DNA of 64,000 nucleotides from Sphingomonas japonica (GTDB lineage: Bacteria; Pseudomonadota; Alphaproteobacteria; Sphingomonadales; Sphingomonadaceae): assembly GCF_006346325.1 (NCBI RefSeq), contig NZ_VDYR01000001.1, forward strand, positions 372,001 through 436,000, in the 5' to 3' direction. This document shows, in pieces, positions 56,210-64,000 of this stretch. The notes under the pieces were generated by a model. That model saw only the letters and a program-made list of their open reading frames with translations. It was not told where the DNA came from and did no database searches. The translations under genes and the position numbers were made by a program. Within the stretch, counting starts at the first letter, position 1. Each line of letters starts with the position of its first letter.

Positions 56210-56737
56210 ATGTTGAAGCATGTTTTGATGGCGGGTGCCATGACGATTACTGTTCCCGCACTGGCACAAGAGGTGCCGGCTCAGGAAACAAGCGCGCCGA
56301 CCGAACAAACTGTCGCGCCGACGACTTCGACCGAGCCGTCGACGACCATGGGTCAGACGACGCCGACCGAGCCGGTTCCCGCCAGTCCGGCGCAGACGGC
56401 GGAGACAATAGCACCGATGGATGAGGGCCAGGAAGCGCCGGTCGCTAGCGCCGAGGCGGCACCGACCGAGGCTCCCGCGGCAACCGGAACCGAGGTCGCC
56501 GATGTGGTGAACGCCGAGTTCCCCACCTATGACAAGGACGCCGATGGGGAGCTAAAGTCGGAAGAGTTCGGGCAGTGGATGATCGCCTTGCGCTCGGCGA
56601 GCGATCCTGCGACCGACGCGCAGAGCGCAGAGGTTAAGAGCTGGGTCGATCAGGCATTCACCTCGGCCGATGCCGACAAGTCGGACACGGTCGACAAGAC
56701 CGAGCTGACCGGTTTTCTGTCGCAGGGCGCATCGTAA
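56210..56737 (+). CDS. Secreted EF-hand protein
   Basis: The 175-residue protein has a signal peptide (HVLMAGAMTITVPALAQ) and a long Thr/Pro/Glu-rich linker (about 20-95). Two EF-hand-like loops follow: DKDADGELKSEEF and DADKSDTVDKTEL. Calcium binding is likely; the partner is unknown. CAGGAGA precedes the ATG. The 207 bases upstream of it hold an inverted repeat (GTTGC-N6-GCAAC at 56141-56156) and no gene. Confidence 0.82.
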   Translation: MLKHVLMAGAMTITVPALAQEVPAQETSAPTEQTVAPTTSTEPSTTMGQTTPTEPVPASPAQTAETIAPMDEGQEAPVASAEAAPTEAPAATGTEVADVVNAEFPTYDKDADGELKSEEFGQWMIALRSASDPATDAQSAEVKSWVDQAFTSADADKSDTVDKTELTGFLSQGAS

Positions 56738-56829
56738 GCTTGCGCTACCCGCAGGGGTGTGGAGGCGGCCGTCGGGGTTCCCCGGCGGCCGTCTTCGTGC
56801 TGGTCGGGCTTGGGGCATGGATGGGCCGG

Positions 56830-57525
56830 TCAGATCAGACCTTGCGCGCGCAGGCTGACATGGCCCTCCGTACCGATGATGAGATGGTCGTGGAGCGCGA
56901 TGCCCATGCGCTTGCCGGCTTCGGCGATGGCGCGCGTCAGTTCGATATCGGCGCGGCTCGGGGCGGGATCGCCCGAGGGGTGATTGTGGACGAGGATGAT
57001 CGCCGCCGAGCCAAGGTCGATCGCGCGCCGAATCACCTCGCGGACGTGCAGCGCGGCCTCGTCGATCGAGCCTTCGCTCATCAGCTCGTCGCGGATCAGC
57101 ATGTTGCGGGTGTTGAGATGGAGCACGCGGACGCGTTCGACCGGGTGGTGCGCCATGTCCGCACGCAGATAGTCGAGCAGCGCCTGCCAGTTGGCGAGAA
57201 CCGGACGGGCGGCGACGTCGGATTGCAGCATGCGCAGCGCCGCGGCGTGGACGATCTTGATCGCGGCGACCGATGTTTCTCCCATCCCCTTGACGCGTTG
57301 GATAGCCTCGGGTGTGGCAGTCAGCAGGCCGCCAAGACCTCCGAATTCGCGCAATAGCGTTTTGGCGAGGGGCTTGGTGTCGCGGCGCGGAATGGCGAGC
57401 GCCAGCAGATACTCGACCAATTCGTGATCGAGCAGCGCGTCGCCGCCCGCTGCCAGCAGCCGCTGGCGCAGCCGTGCGCGATGGCCGGTGCCGTCATGTC
57501 GATCGCTTGCCGCTTCCCCGGTCAT
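56830..57525 (-). CDS. radC: RadC-family JAB-domain protein
   Basis: The 231-residue protein has an N-terminal HhH region (LLDHELVEYLLALAIPRRDT) and a JAB1/MPN domain with the metal motif HNHPSGDPAPSRAD, preceded by a conserved Glu (MSEGSIDEAAL). The molecular role is debated and DNA-repair involvement has been questioned. The start at 57525 gives MTGEAASDRHDGTGHRARLR. The 128 bases before ydbH are empty. Confidence 0.9.
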   Translation of the reverse strand: MTGEAASDRHDGTGHRARLRQRLLAAGGDALLDHELVEYLLALAIPRRDTKPLAKTLLREFGGLGGLLTATPEAIQRVKGMGETSVAAIKIVHAAALRMLQSDVAARPVLANWQALLDYLRADMAHHPVERVRVLHLNTRNMLIRDELMSEGSIDEAALHVREVIRRAIDLGSAAIILVHNHPSGDPAPSRADIELTRAIAEAGKRMGIALHDHLIIGTEGHVSLRAQGLI

Positions 57526-57653
57526 GGATGCGGGGTACGATGCGCGCCTGCGTCGTGCAATCGTCGACCATGGTGCGGCGCCGATGTCCGCACAACGCTT
57601 GACCCGGCGTGTGCGCGGCGCAACGATCGGCGGGTGCAGGAGTTTGAGGCCGC

Positions 57654-60600
57654 GTGACGGGCGAAGAGGGGACCGATCCAGCCGCGCGATCGGCCAGCCG
57701 GGAACGGCGACGCTGGCGGCGGATGATCCGTGTGCCGCGGCGGGGGCGGCCATTTTTCGTCGGCGGATCGATCGTGCTGGTGCTGCTGATCGGCACCTGG
57801 GTGCAGCGCCGCCCGATCGCCGAGGGCTTCGTCGACAATGCGCTGGAAAGCCGAGGGATAGAGGCGCGCTACACGATCGATGACGTGGGATTCACGACGC
57901 AGCGCCTGACCGACGTTGTGATCGGCGATCCGGCCAATCCCGATCTGGTCGCCGACTGGATCGAGGTGGAGACCAATGTCGGGTTCGGCAGCGCCGAAGT
58001 CACCGGGCTGTCGGCGGGCAAGGTGCGGGTGCGAGGGCGCTGGGCAGATGGGCGGCTGAGCCTGGGGCAGCTCGACCGACTGCTTCCGGAACCGAGCGGC
58101 AAACCATTTGCGCTGCCCGCGCTCGAGGCCGCGATCGACGATGCGCGGATGCGGTTGGAGACGCCGCTGGGTGTCGCCGGGCTCAAGCTGAGCGGACGCG
58201 GGCGCCTCGACGACGGGTTTCGCGGGACTCTGGCGGCGATCGCGCCGCGCCTGGCTGGCGGCGGCTGCGCCGGCGAGCGTGTTGCCGCGGTGCTGGCGAT
58301 CCGCATCGTCGATGCCGCGCCGCGGGTGCAGGGGCCGATCGAAGCCGGACGCGCCATATGCGACGGGTATGACGTCAGCAATGCGCAGGCGCGGGTGTCG
58401 CTCGACCTATCGGCAGCGCTCGACCGCTGGAACGGACGCGCCGGAGTGCGAGCAGCCCGGGTGCGCGCGCCGCTGGGCGGCGGGCGCGCCCTGGGCGGCA
58501 GCGTGACCTTTGCCGGCACCGCGGCACGGACGGCGGGAAGGATCGACCTGGCGGCGCGCGACTTTGCGGTGCCGGGCGCTTCGGGTCGGGGGCTCGCGAT
58601 CGGGGGCAATTATGTGGCGGGGCAGGCGATCGGTTTCGACGGCAGCATCACCGCCGAGCGCGCGACGCTGGCGCGGCAACTGGTGCGATCGGTCGAGAAC
58701 CTGCGCGGGCAGGGCACCGCCACGCCGGTCGGGCCGCTGAGCGACGCGCTTGCCGAGGCGCTGCTGGCCGCAAGCCGCGACGTGCGCGTCCGGTCCGACG
58801 TGGCGCTTCGGGTGGACGGCGGGCAGGGTGCGCTGGCGATAGCCCGGCTCGATGCCGCTGCGGCGAGCGGCGCGCGCGTGACGCTGTCGGGCGGCGATGG
58901 TCTGTCGGTTCGCTGGCCGGATGCAGGCGTCCGCATCGACGGGACGCTGGCGATGCGGGGTGGCGGATTGCCGACCGGCACGGTTGCGCTGGCGCAGGCG
59001 CGCGCGGGGGCGCCGATCACCGGAACCGCGCGGTTCGAGCCCTATGCGGCAGGCGGCGCGCGGCTGGCGCTGACGCCGGTGGAGTTCAGCGCGGCGCTGG
59101 ACGGCGCGACGCGGATCGCGACGCGCGCGGTGCTGTCGGGGCCGCTGGGCAACGGCCGGGTCGATGGGCTGACGCTTCCGATCGACGCGCGGTGGAACGG
59201 CGCCGGGCGGCTGACCGTCAATCCGGGCTGCGTCCCGGCGGGGTTCGAGCGGCTGGCGGTCTCCGGCCTGCAGCTGGAGCGCGCCGCGATGACATTGTGC
59301 CCACAGGGGGCGGCACTGGTGTCGGTGTCGGGCGGGGCAGTGTCGGGCGGCGCGCGGATCGCCACGGCGCGGCTGGCGGGCACGCTGGGCGGAACGCCGC
59401 TGACGCTGGGGCTGAGCGATACCGTGTTCCGGCTGCGCGACCAGGGCTTCACGCTCGCCAATGTCGAGGCGCGGCTGGGCGCGCCCGAACGGCTGTCGCG
59501 GCTCGACATCGCCGCACTTGACGGGCGGATCGTCGGCGGCACCGTTGCAGGCAGTTTTTCGGGCGGGGCGGGGCAGATCGGCAACGTGCCGCTGCTGATG
59601 TCGAATGCCGCCGGCGACTGGTCGCTGGAGGGCGGAAAGCTGGCGCTTGGGGGAAGGCTCGACATCGCCGATGCCGCCGAGGACGCCCGCTTCGAGCCGG
59701 TCGCGAGCGAGGATTTCGCGCTGACGCTGATCGGCGGCACGGTCGCGGCGACCGGCACGTTGCTGCACCCCGAAACGCGCACCGAGATCGCCGACGTCGC
59801 TATCGCGCACGAGTTGGGCAGCGGCACCGGGCAAGCCGATCTGGACGTCGCAGGCATCACCTTCGGACCCGGGTTCCAGCCCGACCAGCTGACCGACCTG
59901 ACCTTTGGCGTCATCGCCGATGTGGTGGGGACGGTGCGAGGCAAGGGACAGATCCGCTGGTCGCCCGACGCGGTGACCAGCGATGGCGTGTTCGAGACAC
60001 CCGGCACCAGCCTGGCGGCGGCGTTCGGGCCGGTCACCGGCATCCAGGGCGAGATCCGCTTTACCGACCTGCTCGGGCTAGTCTCCGCACCCGCGCGCAC
60101 CGCCACTATCGCCGAGCTCAATCCCGGCGTGCCGATCCGCACCGGCGACGTGACCTATCAGCTGATCGGCGACAATCGCGTGGCGATCGAGGGGGGGCGC
60201 TGGCCGTTCGCGGGCGGAGCGCTGACGCTCGAGCCGACCGTCCTCGACTTCAGCGGCGAAGCGGCGCGGCGGATGGTGTTCCGCGTCGAGGGCGTCGATG
60301 CGGCGCGCTTCCTCGACGAGTTCGACTTCGACAATCTCAACGTCAGCGGCGTGTTCGACGGGGTGCTGCCGATGGTGTTCGACGCCGATGGCGGGCGCAT
60401 CGTCGACGGCAGACTGAAGGTGCGGCCGGGCGGCGGCAACATCGCCTATGTTGGCGAGGTGACCAAGGAGGATGTCGGCTTCTGGGGCAATCTGGCGTTC
60501 GATGCGCTCAAGTCGCTCGACTATGAGTCTCTCGACCTGGAGCTGTCGGGGCCGCTGTCGGGCGAGATGGTGACGGCGATCCGCTTTGCCGGGGTCAGCC

Positions 60601-60845
60601 AGGGCGAGGGCACGCGGTCGAACTTCATCATCGACCGCATCGCCAGGCTGCCGCTGGTGTTCAACGTCACCATCCGGGCGCCGTTCCGGCAGCTGCTCGA
60701 TTCGGTGCAGAGCTATTACGACCCGAAACGGCTGATCGAGCGCAACCTGCCTGCGTTGCTCGAGCAGCAGAACGGCGATGTGCCGCGTGACCCCACCCCA
60801 GATCCCGCCCCCATTCAGGGTGGCGAAAGCGAGGATGTGCCATGA
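57654..60845 (+). CDS. ydbH: YdbH/AsmA-like inter-membrane bridge protein
   Basis: The 1063-residue protein has an N-terminal membrane helix (about 36-52, FFVGGSIVLVLLIGTW). Repeated beta-strand stretches form a long periplasmic groove as in TamB/AsmA/YhdP proteins. The C-terminal DUF3971-like section is followed directly by ynbE- and ydbL-like genes, the E. coli ydbH-ynbE-ydbL operon. YdbH with YnbE has been shown to form a phospholipid bridge between the membranes. The GTG start at 57654 could be replaced by the ATG at 57723. Confidence 0.85.
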   Translation: MTGEEGTDPAARSASRERRRWRRMIRVPRRGRPFFVGGSIVLVLLIGTWVQRRPIAEGFVDNALESRGIEARYTIDDVGFTTQRLTDVVIGDPANPDLVADWIEVETNVGFGSAEVTGLSAGKVRVRGRWADGRLSLGQLDRLLPEPSGKPFALPALEAAIDDARMRLETPLGVAGLKLSGRGRLDDGFRGTLAAIAPRLAGGGCAGERVAAVLAIRIVDAAPRVQGPIEAGRAICDGYDVSNAQARVSLDLSAALDRWNGRAGVRAARVRAPLGGGRALGGSVTFAGTAARTAGRIDLAARDFAVPGASGRGLAIGGNYVAGQAIGFDGSITAERATLARQLVRSVENLRGQGTATPVGPLSDALAEALLAASRDVRVRSDVALRVDGGQGALAIARLDAAAASGARVTLSGGDGLSVRWPDAGVRIDGTLAMRGGGLPTGTVALAQARAGAPITGTARFEPYAAGGARLALTPVEFSAALDGATRIATRAVLSGPLGNGRVDGLTLPIDARWNGAGRLTVNPGCVPAGFERLAVSGLQLERAAMTLCPQGAALVSVSGGAVSGGARIATARLAGTLGGTPLTLGLSDTVFRLRDQGFTLANVEARLGAPERLSRLDIAALDGRIVGGTVAGSFSGGAGQIGNVPLLMSNAAGDWSLEGGKLALGGRLDIADAAEDARFEPVASEDFALTLIGGTVAATGTLLHPETRTEIADVAIAHELGSGTGQADLDVAGITFGPGFQPDQLTDLTFGVIADVVGTVRGKGQIRWSPDAVTSDGVFETPGTSLAAAFGPVTGIQGEIRFTDLLGLVSAPARTATIAELNPGVPIRTGDVTYQLIGDNRVAIEGGRWPFAGGALTLEPTVLDFSGEAARRMVFRVEGVDAARFLDEFDFDNLNVSGVFDGVLPMVFDADGGRIVDGRLKVRPGGGNIAYVGEVTKEDVGFWGNLAFDALKSLDYESLDLELSGPLSGEMVTAIRFAGVSQGEGTRSNFIIDRIARLPLVFNVTIRAPFRQLLDSVQSYYDPKRLIERNLPALLEQQNGDVPRDPTPDPAPIQGGESEDVP

Positions 60846-61051
60846 CCGACCCAGGAACTTTGCGGATGCGGACGATGGCGGCGATGGCGGCGATGGCGGC
60901 GGCGATGATGACGGCAGGTGGCTGCGTTAATGTGAGCGCGCCCGACAAGCCGATCGTCATCAACCTCAACATCAACATCACGCAGGAAGTCGTGTATCGT
61001 CTGGATGGCGAAGCCAAATCGCTGATCCAGGAAAACCCGGGGATTTTTTGA
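60842..61051 (+). CDS. ynbE: YnbE-like outer-membrane lipoprotein
   Basis: The 69-residue lipoprotein has the lipobox MTAGGC (Cys28). The mature part is VNVSAPDKPIVINLNINITQ and VVYRLDGEAKSLIQENPGIF, matching YnbE. It forms beta-strand contacts with YdbH at the outer membrane. It overlaps ydbH by four bases. Confidence 0.88.
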   Translation: MTDPGTLRMRTMAAMAAMAAAMMTAGGCVNVSAPDKPIVINLNINITQEVVYRLDGEAKSLIQENPGIF

Positions 61052-61052
61052 C

Positions 61053-61439
61053 ATGAAGACGCGAACCTTGATCCTTGCCGCGCTGGCCGCCGTTGCCGTG
61101 GTCGGCGGAGCGACTGCCGCCAGCGCCTATGTCCAGCGCGACCCGGCGTATGCCAAGGCGCGCGCTGCCGGGCAGGTCGGCGAGCAGACCGACGGCTATC
61201 TGGGCGTGGTCGGCGGCGGCGACGACAATCTCCGCAAGCTGGTGCAGAGCATCAATATCCAGCGCAAGGCGGCGTACATTCGCGGTGCGGGCAGCAGCGC
61301 GACGGCCGAGCAGTTCGCGTTCGTATCGGGCTGCAACCTGATCGCGCAGACCAAGCCGGGCGAGAAATACCAGGCGCCCGACGGTAGCTGGAAGACGCGC
61401 GGAGCAGGCCCGGCGGAGCGCGATCCGCGATGCGTTTAA
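61053..61439 (+). CDS. ydbL: YdbL-like DUF1318 periplasmic chaperone
   Basis: The 128-residue protein has a signal peptide (LAALAAVAVVGGATAASA) and the DUF1318 blocks KARAAGQVGEQTDGYLGVV, VQSINIQRKAAY and FAFVSGCNLIAQTKPGEKY. YdbL modulates YdbH-YnbE assembly in E. coli. It starts one base after ynbE. Confidence 0.88.
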   Translation: MKTRTLILAALAAVAVVGGATAASAYVQRDPAYAKARAAGQVGEQTDGYLGVVGGGDDNLRKLVQSINIQRKAAYIRGAGSSATAEQFAFVSGCNLIAQTKPGEKYQAPDGSWKTRGAGPAERDPRCV

Positions 61440-61597
61440 GTCGCGGAACTGCTTCGACGCGTTGACATGCCGCGGTCATGCGCCAGGCGAACGAATCCGC
61501 GCATTTGATCTGCGATGCAGCTTGGCTGGCGTCACGAAAGCGGGTGCAGTGGACCGCGGTTCCGCTTCGACAGCGCGCCGCCGCATTCTCCCACCGG

Positions 61598-61626
61598 TTG
61601 ACTCGGACACGCGCGCTTTCTAAACG
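61598..61626 (+). promoter_or_regulatory. Promoter candidate of the F0 ATP synthase operon
   Basis: TTGACT (61598-61603), 17 bases, TAAACG (61621-61626) in the 258-base gap ahead of atpI. I see no gene and no terminator in this gap. Confidence 0.4.
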
Positions 61627-61697
61627 GCCGGTGCCTTGGCGGGCTCGCCCTTGGCATATGCGCTTGGCCCTGCCGAACCTGGTAGCGGAGAAGTGGC

Positions 61698-62015
61698 ATG
61701 GCCGAGAAAGAGCCCGGACTGGACCCCCTCTCAGAGGATGCACGGCTGACGTCGCTCGATGCGCGATTGAAGCAGGCAACCGATGACGAGGCGATCCGAT
61801 CGGGGGCGGGGCGCGACAAGGGCGATGACGATTATCGCCTGGGCAACCGCGTGCTGGCCGAACTGATCGGGGGAATGGTTGGAGGGGCGCTGATCGGGTG
61901 GGTGCTCGATCGGTTGCTGGGAACCTCGCCGTGGCTCCTGCTGACGCTGCTCGCCCTCGGGATCGTGGTCGCGTTCAGGAACATCATACGGATTTCAAAC
62001 CGGCGCGCGAAGTGA
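61698..62015 (+). CDS. atpI: ATP synthase assembly protein AtpI
   Basis: The 105-residue protein has a charged N terminus and two membrane helices (VLAELIGGMVGGALIGWVL, PWLLLTLLALGIVVAFRNI). The first gene of the F0 operon in alphaproteobacteria is normally atpI. It assists c-ring assembly or cation delivery. Confidence 0.88.
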   Translation: MAEKEPGLDPLSEDARLTSLDARLKQATDDEAIRSGAGRDKGDDDYRLGNRVLAELIGGMVGGALIGWVLDRLLGTSPWLLLTLLALGIVVAFRNIIRISNRRAK

Positions 62016-62062
62016 CCTTCGGGCGCTTTGGTCGCATCGGGTAGAAGGGACGGACAACGGGC

Positions 62063-62842
62063 GTGGCGACTTCAACCAAGATCGACCCGATGCACCAGTT
62101 CGAGGTGCAGACGATTTGGGAAGGCTTTTCGCTGGGCGGCCAGCAGATCGCATTCACCAACAGCGCGCTTTGGATGTGCGTGACGGTCGTCGTGCTGTGG
62201 GCGTTCATGCTGGGCGGGATGAAGCAGCAGGTCGTCCCCGGCCGCTGGCAGATGCTGGTCGAAAGCTTCACCGGCTTCGTCAATTCGATGCTGACGCAGA
62301 ATATCGGCAAGGAGGGCAAGAAGTACCTTCCTTATGTGTTCTCGCTGTTCATGTTCATCCTGTTCGCCAACCTGCTGGGGCTGTTGCCGCTGGGTCTGGT
62401 CGGCATCCACCCGTTCACCTTCACCAGCCATTTCACCGTCACCGGCATCCTGGCCATCCTGAGCTTCTCGATCGTGCTGATCGTCGGCTTCTGGCGGCAT
62501 GGTCTGCACTTCTTCTCGCTGTTCGTGCCGCACGGAACGCCGTTGTGGCTGATCTGGCTGATCCCGGTGATCGAGTTCGTGTCGTTCATGGTGCGCCCGT
62601 TCTCGCTGGGGCTGCGGCTGTTCGTCGCGATGACCGCGGGGCACGTGCTGCTCAAGGTGCTGGCCGGGTTCGTGATCAATTCGGGCAATGCCGGAATGAT
62701 CTATGGCCTGGGCATCGGCATCCCCAGCTTCGTGCTGATGATCGGCATTTCCGCGCTCGAGGTGCTGGTTGCCGGCATCCAGGCATATGTCTTCGCGCTG
62801 CTGACATCGCTGTACATCAACGATGCCGAGCATCTGCACTGA
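62063..62842 (+). CDS. atpB: ATP synthase F0 subunit a
   Basis: The 259-residue membrane protein has the essential Arg in FSLGLRLFVAMTAGHVLLKVL and the N-terminal block MHQFEVQTIWEGF. It forms the proton half-channels against the c-ring. The start is a GTG. Confidence 0.95.
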   Translation: MATSTKIDPMHQFEVQTIWEGFSLGGQQIAFTNSALWMCVTVVVLWAFMLGGMKQQVVPGRWQMLVESFTGFVNSMLTQNIGKEGKKYLPYVFSLFMFILFANLLGLLPLGLVGIHPFTFTSHFTVTGILAILSFSIVLIVGFWRHGLHFFSLFVPHGTPLWLIWLIPVIEFVSFMVRPFSLGLRLFVAMTAGHVLLKVLAGFVINSGNAGMIYGLGIGIPSFVLMIGISALEVLVAGIQAYVFALLTSLYINDAEHLH

Positions 62843-62891
62843 GTTTCGTTTCATCCTTTCAACGCAACATCTTATTTTCGGGAGTTAGATC

Positions 62892-63119
62892 ATGGACGCA
62901 GAAGCAGCAAAGCTTATCGGTGCAGGCCTGGCGGCGATCGGCGCGGGCATGGCCGCGATCGGTGTGGGTTCGGTGTTCGGCCAGTTCCTCGAGGGCGCGC
63001 TGCGCAATCCGGGCGCGGCCGACGGCCAGCAGGGCCGGTTGTTCATCGGCTTCGCGGCTGCCGAATTGCTCGGCCTGCTCGCATTCGTCGTCGCGATGAT
63101 CCTGATCTTCGTCGCATAA
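62892..63119 (+). CDS. atpE: ATP synthase F0 subunit c
   Basis: The 75-residue hairpin has the proton-carrying Glu58 in [12 protein letters not shown] and the Gly-rich helix [22 protein letters not shown] lies in front of the ATG. It forms the rotor ring. Confidence 0.97.
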   Translation: MDAEAAKLIGAGLAAIGAGMAAIGVGSVFGQFLEGALRNPGAADGQQGRLFIGFAAAELLGLLAFVVAMILIFVA

Positions 63120-63124
63120 TTTCT

Positions 63125-63158
63125 GGCGTCCGCGGCGGCACGTTCCGCCGTGGACGCC
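63125..63158 (+). other. 14-bp intercistronic hairpin after atpE
   Basis: GGCGTCCGCGGCGG and CCGCCGTGGACGCC pair with one G-U around a six-base loop, directly after the atpE stop. No T tract follows, so a stabilising or processing element is more likely than a terminator. It could help supply c subunit in excess. Confidence 0.65.
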
Positions 63159-63177
63159 ATGAGTTCAAAGGGCGCCA

Positions 63178-63672
63178 ATGCCTCAGATTTCCCAGCTCGT
63201 CGCGACCTTCGCTTCCCAGTTCTTCTGGCTGGCGGTGACGTTCGGCCTCGTCTTCTTCGTCATCGGACGGGGCATGGTCCCCAAGGTCCAGGCGACGGTA
63301 GACGCGCGCGACCAATCGGTCGCCGATGATCTGAAGGCTGCCGAAGCCGCACGCGCGCAGGCCGATGCGACCGAGGAGCAATGGCGCGCGCATGAAAATG
63401 CCGCGCGCGAGGCGGCGCAGAAACGCATCGCCGAGGCACGCGCCAAAGCGACTGCGGCGACCGAGGGCAAGCTGGCGGCGGCCAACGCCGCCAACGATGC
63501 CAAACTGGCCGCGGCGGAAACGCAGATCGCGTCGGCCAGCGCGTCGGCGATGACCGAGATCGAGACGGTCGCGGCCGAGGCGGCACGCGACATCGTCGCA
63601 CGGCTGTCGGGAGTCGAGGTGCCGGTCGCGGATGCGCAGGCAAAGGTGAAGGCGGTACTCGCGCATGGCTAA
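63178..63672 (+). CDS. atpF': ATP synthase F0 subunit b'
   Basis: The 164-residue stalk subunit has one N-terminal membrane helix (QFFWLAVTFGLVFFVIG), the PKVQATVDARDQSVADDL hinge and a long Ala-rich coiled coil. The split b/b' pair is typical of alphaproteobacteria and photosynthetic bacteria. It overlaps the next gene by eight bases. Confidence 0.93.
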   Translation: MPQISQLVATFASQFFWLAVTFGLVFFVIGRGMVPKVQATVDARDQSVADDLKAAEAARAQADATEEQWRAHENAAREAAQKRIAEARAKATAATEGKLAAANAANDAKLAAAETQIASASASAMTEIETVAAEAARDIVARLSGVEVPVADAQAKVKAVLAHG

Positions 63673-64000
63673 CGCACCAGCACTCGATCCGGGATCGGCC
63701 GAGGTCGCGCAGAATCTCGATCACGCCGCCACCGCCGAGGGCATGCCCAACACCGGCATCGAGGCGATCGAGACCGAACATGGCGGTATCGCGCCCGAAG
63801 CGCATGCCGAACCGGCATTGCTGGGCGTGCTCGACGCGACGGTGTGGGTCAGCATCGCGATGGCGGTGTTCATCGCCATCCTGCTGTGGAAGAAAGTCCC
63901 GGCGCTGATCGTCGGCGGGCTCGACAAGCAGATCGCGGCGATCCGCGAGCGGCTCGACGAGGCCAAGGCGATCCGTGCCGAAGCCGAAGCGCTACGCGAC
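63665..64000 (+). CDS. atpF: ATP synthase F0 subunit b, N-terminal part (runs off right edge)
   Basis: The first 112 codons are present: an Ala/Glu-rich N-terminal extension, the membrane helix LLGVLDATVWVSIAMAVFIA ending ILLWKKVPALIVGGLD, then the start of the stalk helix (RERLDEAKAIRAEAEALRD). The rest lies beyond the window. Confidence 0.93.
   Translation, partial: MANAPALDPGSAEVAQNLDHAATAEGMPNTGIEAIETEHGGIAPEAHAEPALLGVLDATVWVSIAMAVFIAILLWKKVPALIVGGLDKQIAAIRERLDEAKAIRAEAEALRD

Noticed and set aside
61440..61697. Small gene in the gap before atpI
   Set aside because: Frames here lack a ribosome-binding site and protein-like sequence; the longest overlaps atpI out of frame.

Overview
The window is a GC-rich (roughly two-thirds G+C) chromosomal segment of an alphaproteobacterium, almost certainly of the order Sphingomonadales. 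The pointers are: a DivL kinase with Tyr in place of the phospho-acceptor His, adjacent to tsaE, amgK-murU and addB-addA; a separate F0 operon with split b and b' subunits; perfect GTTC-N7-GTTC (alphaproteobacterial LexA) spacing upstream of uvrA; and extragenic hairpin repeats of the kind common in sphingomonads. Genes are densely packed, many with 1-8 bp overlaps of the ATGA/GTGA type. No gene-free stretch exceeds 300 bases. I saw no rRNA, tRNA, CRISPR array, insertion sequence or integrase.

Layout. 1-13 kb: 5' end of miaA with an overlapping divergent serB; a PQQ-type sugar dehydrogenase and a Tat-exported hydrolase; a Sel1-SPOR protein divergent from a ParA / ribbon-helix-helix-like / TPR-SPOR operon; an AMP nucleosidase-DctA-MFS operon; a histone-H1-like protein; a peroxiredoxin and YqgE. 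13-26 kb: ahcY behind a perfect 20-bp palindrome and an intrinsic terminator, then divL-tsaE-amgK-murU-addB-addA-trxA. These link methyl-cycle housekeeping, cell-cycle signalling, tRNA t6A modification, peptidoglycan recycling and double-strand-break repair.

26-37 kb is a repair and defence neighbourhood. It holds a possibly SOS-linked HTH-type protein, an SRAP protein, an AT-rich two-gene cassette (OLD/ABC-type ATPase plus DUF4435 Toprim-like protein, resembling PARIS AriA/AriB), uvrA with a perfect LexA box, a single-chain MmeI-like restriction-modification enzyme whose target-recognition segment looks compositionally swapped, and an Mrr-type endonuclease overlapping it by 4 bp. The PARIS-like pair and the restriction genes lie 3.2 kb apart with only uvrA between them. 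This is the best candidate for an interesting system.

37-50 kb: RlpA; a serralysin-type RTX metalloprotease with duplicated C-terminal repeats; two TonB-family proteins; an M19 dipeptidase; a DUF3597 protein; a Gln/Arg/Ala-repeat lipoprotein; a dmeR-dmeF Ni/Co efflux operon with a visible operator; a PilZ protein; a small metallopeptidase; and a PCu(A)C copper chaperone.

48-64 kb: dnaK-dnaJ; purB-bphO-bphP (adenylosuccinate lyase coupled to a bacteriophytochrome and its heme oxygenase); an EF-hand protein; radC; the ydbH-ynbE-ydbL inter-membrane bridge operon; and the F0 ATP synthase operon atpI-B-E-F'-F, which runs off the right end.
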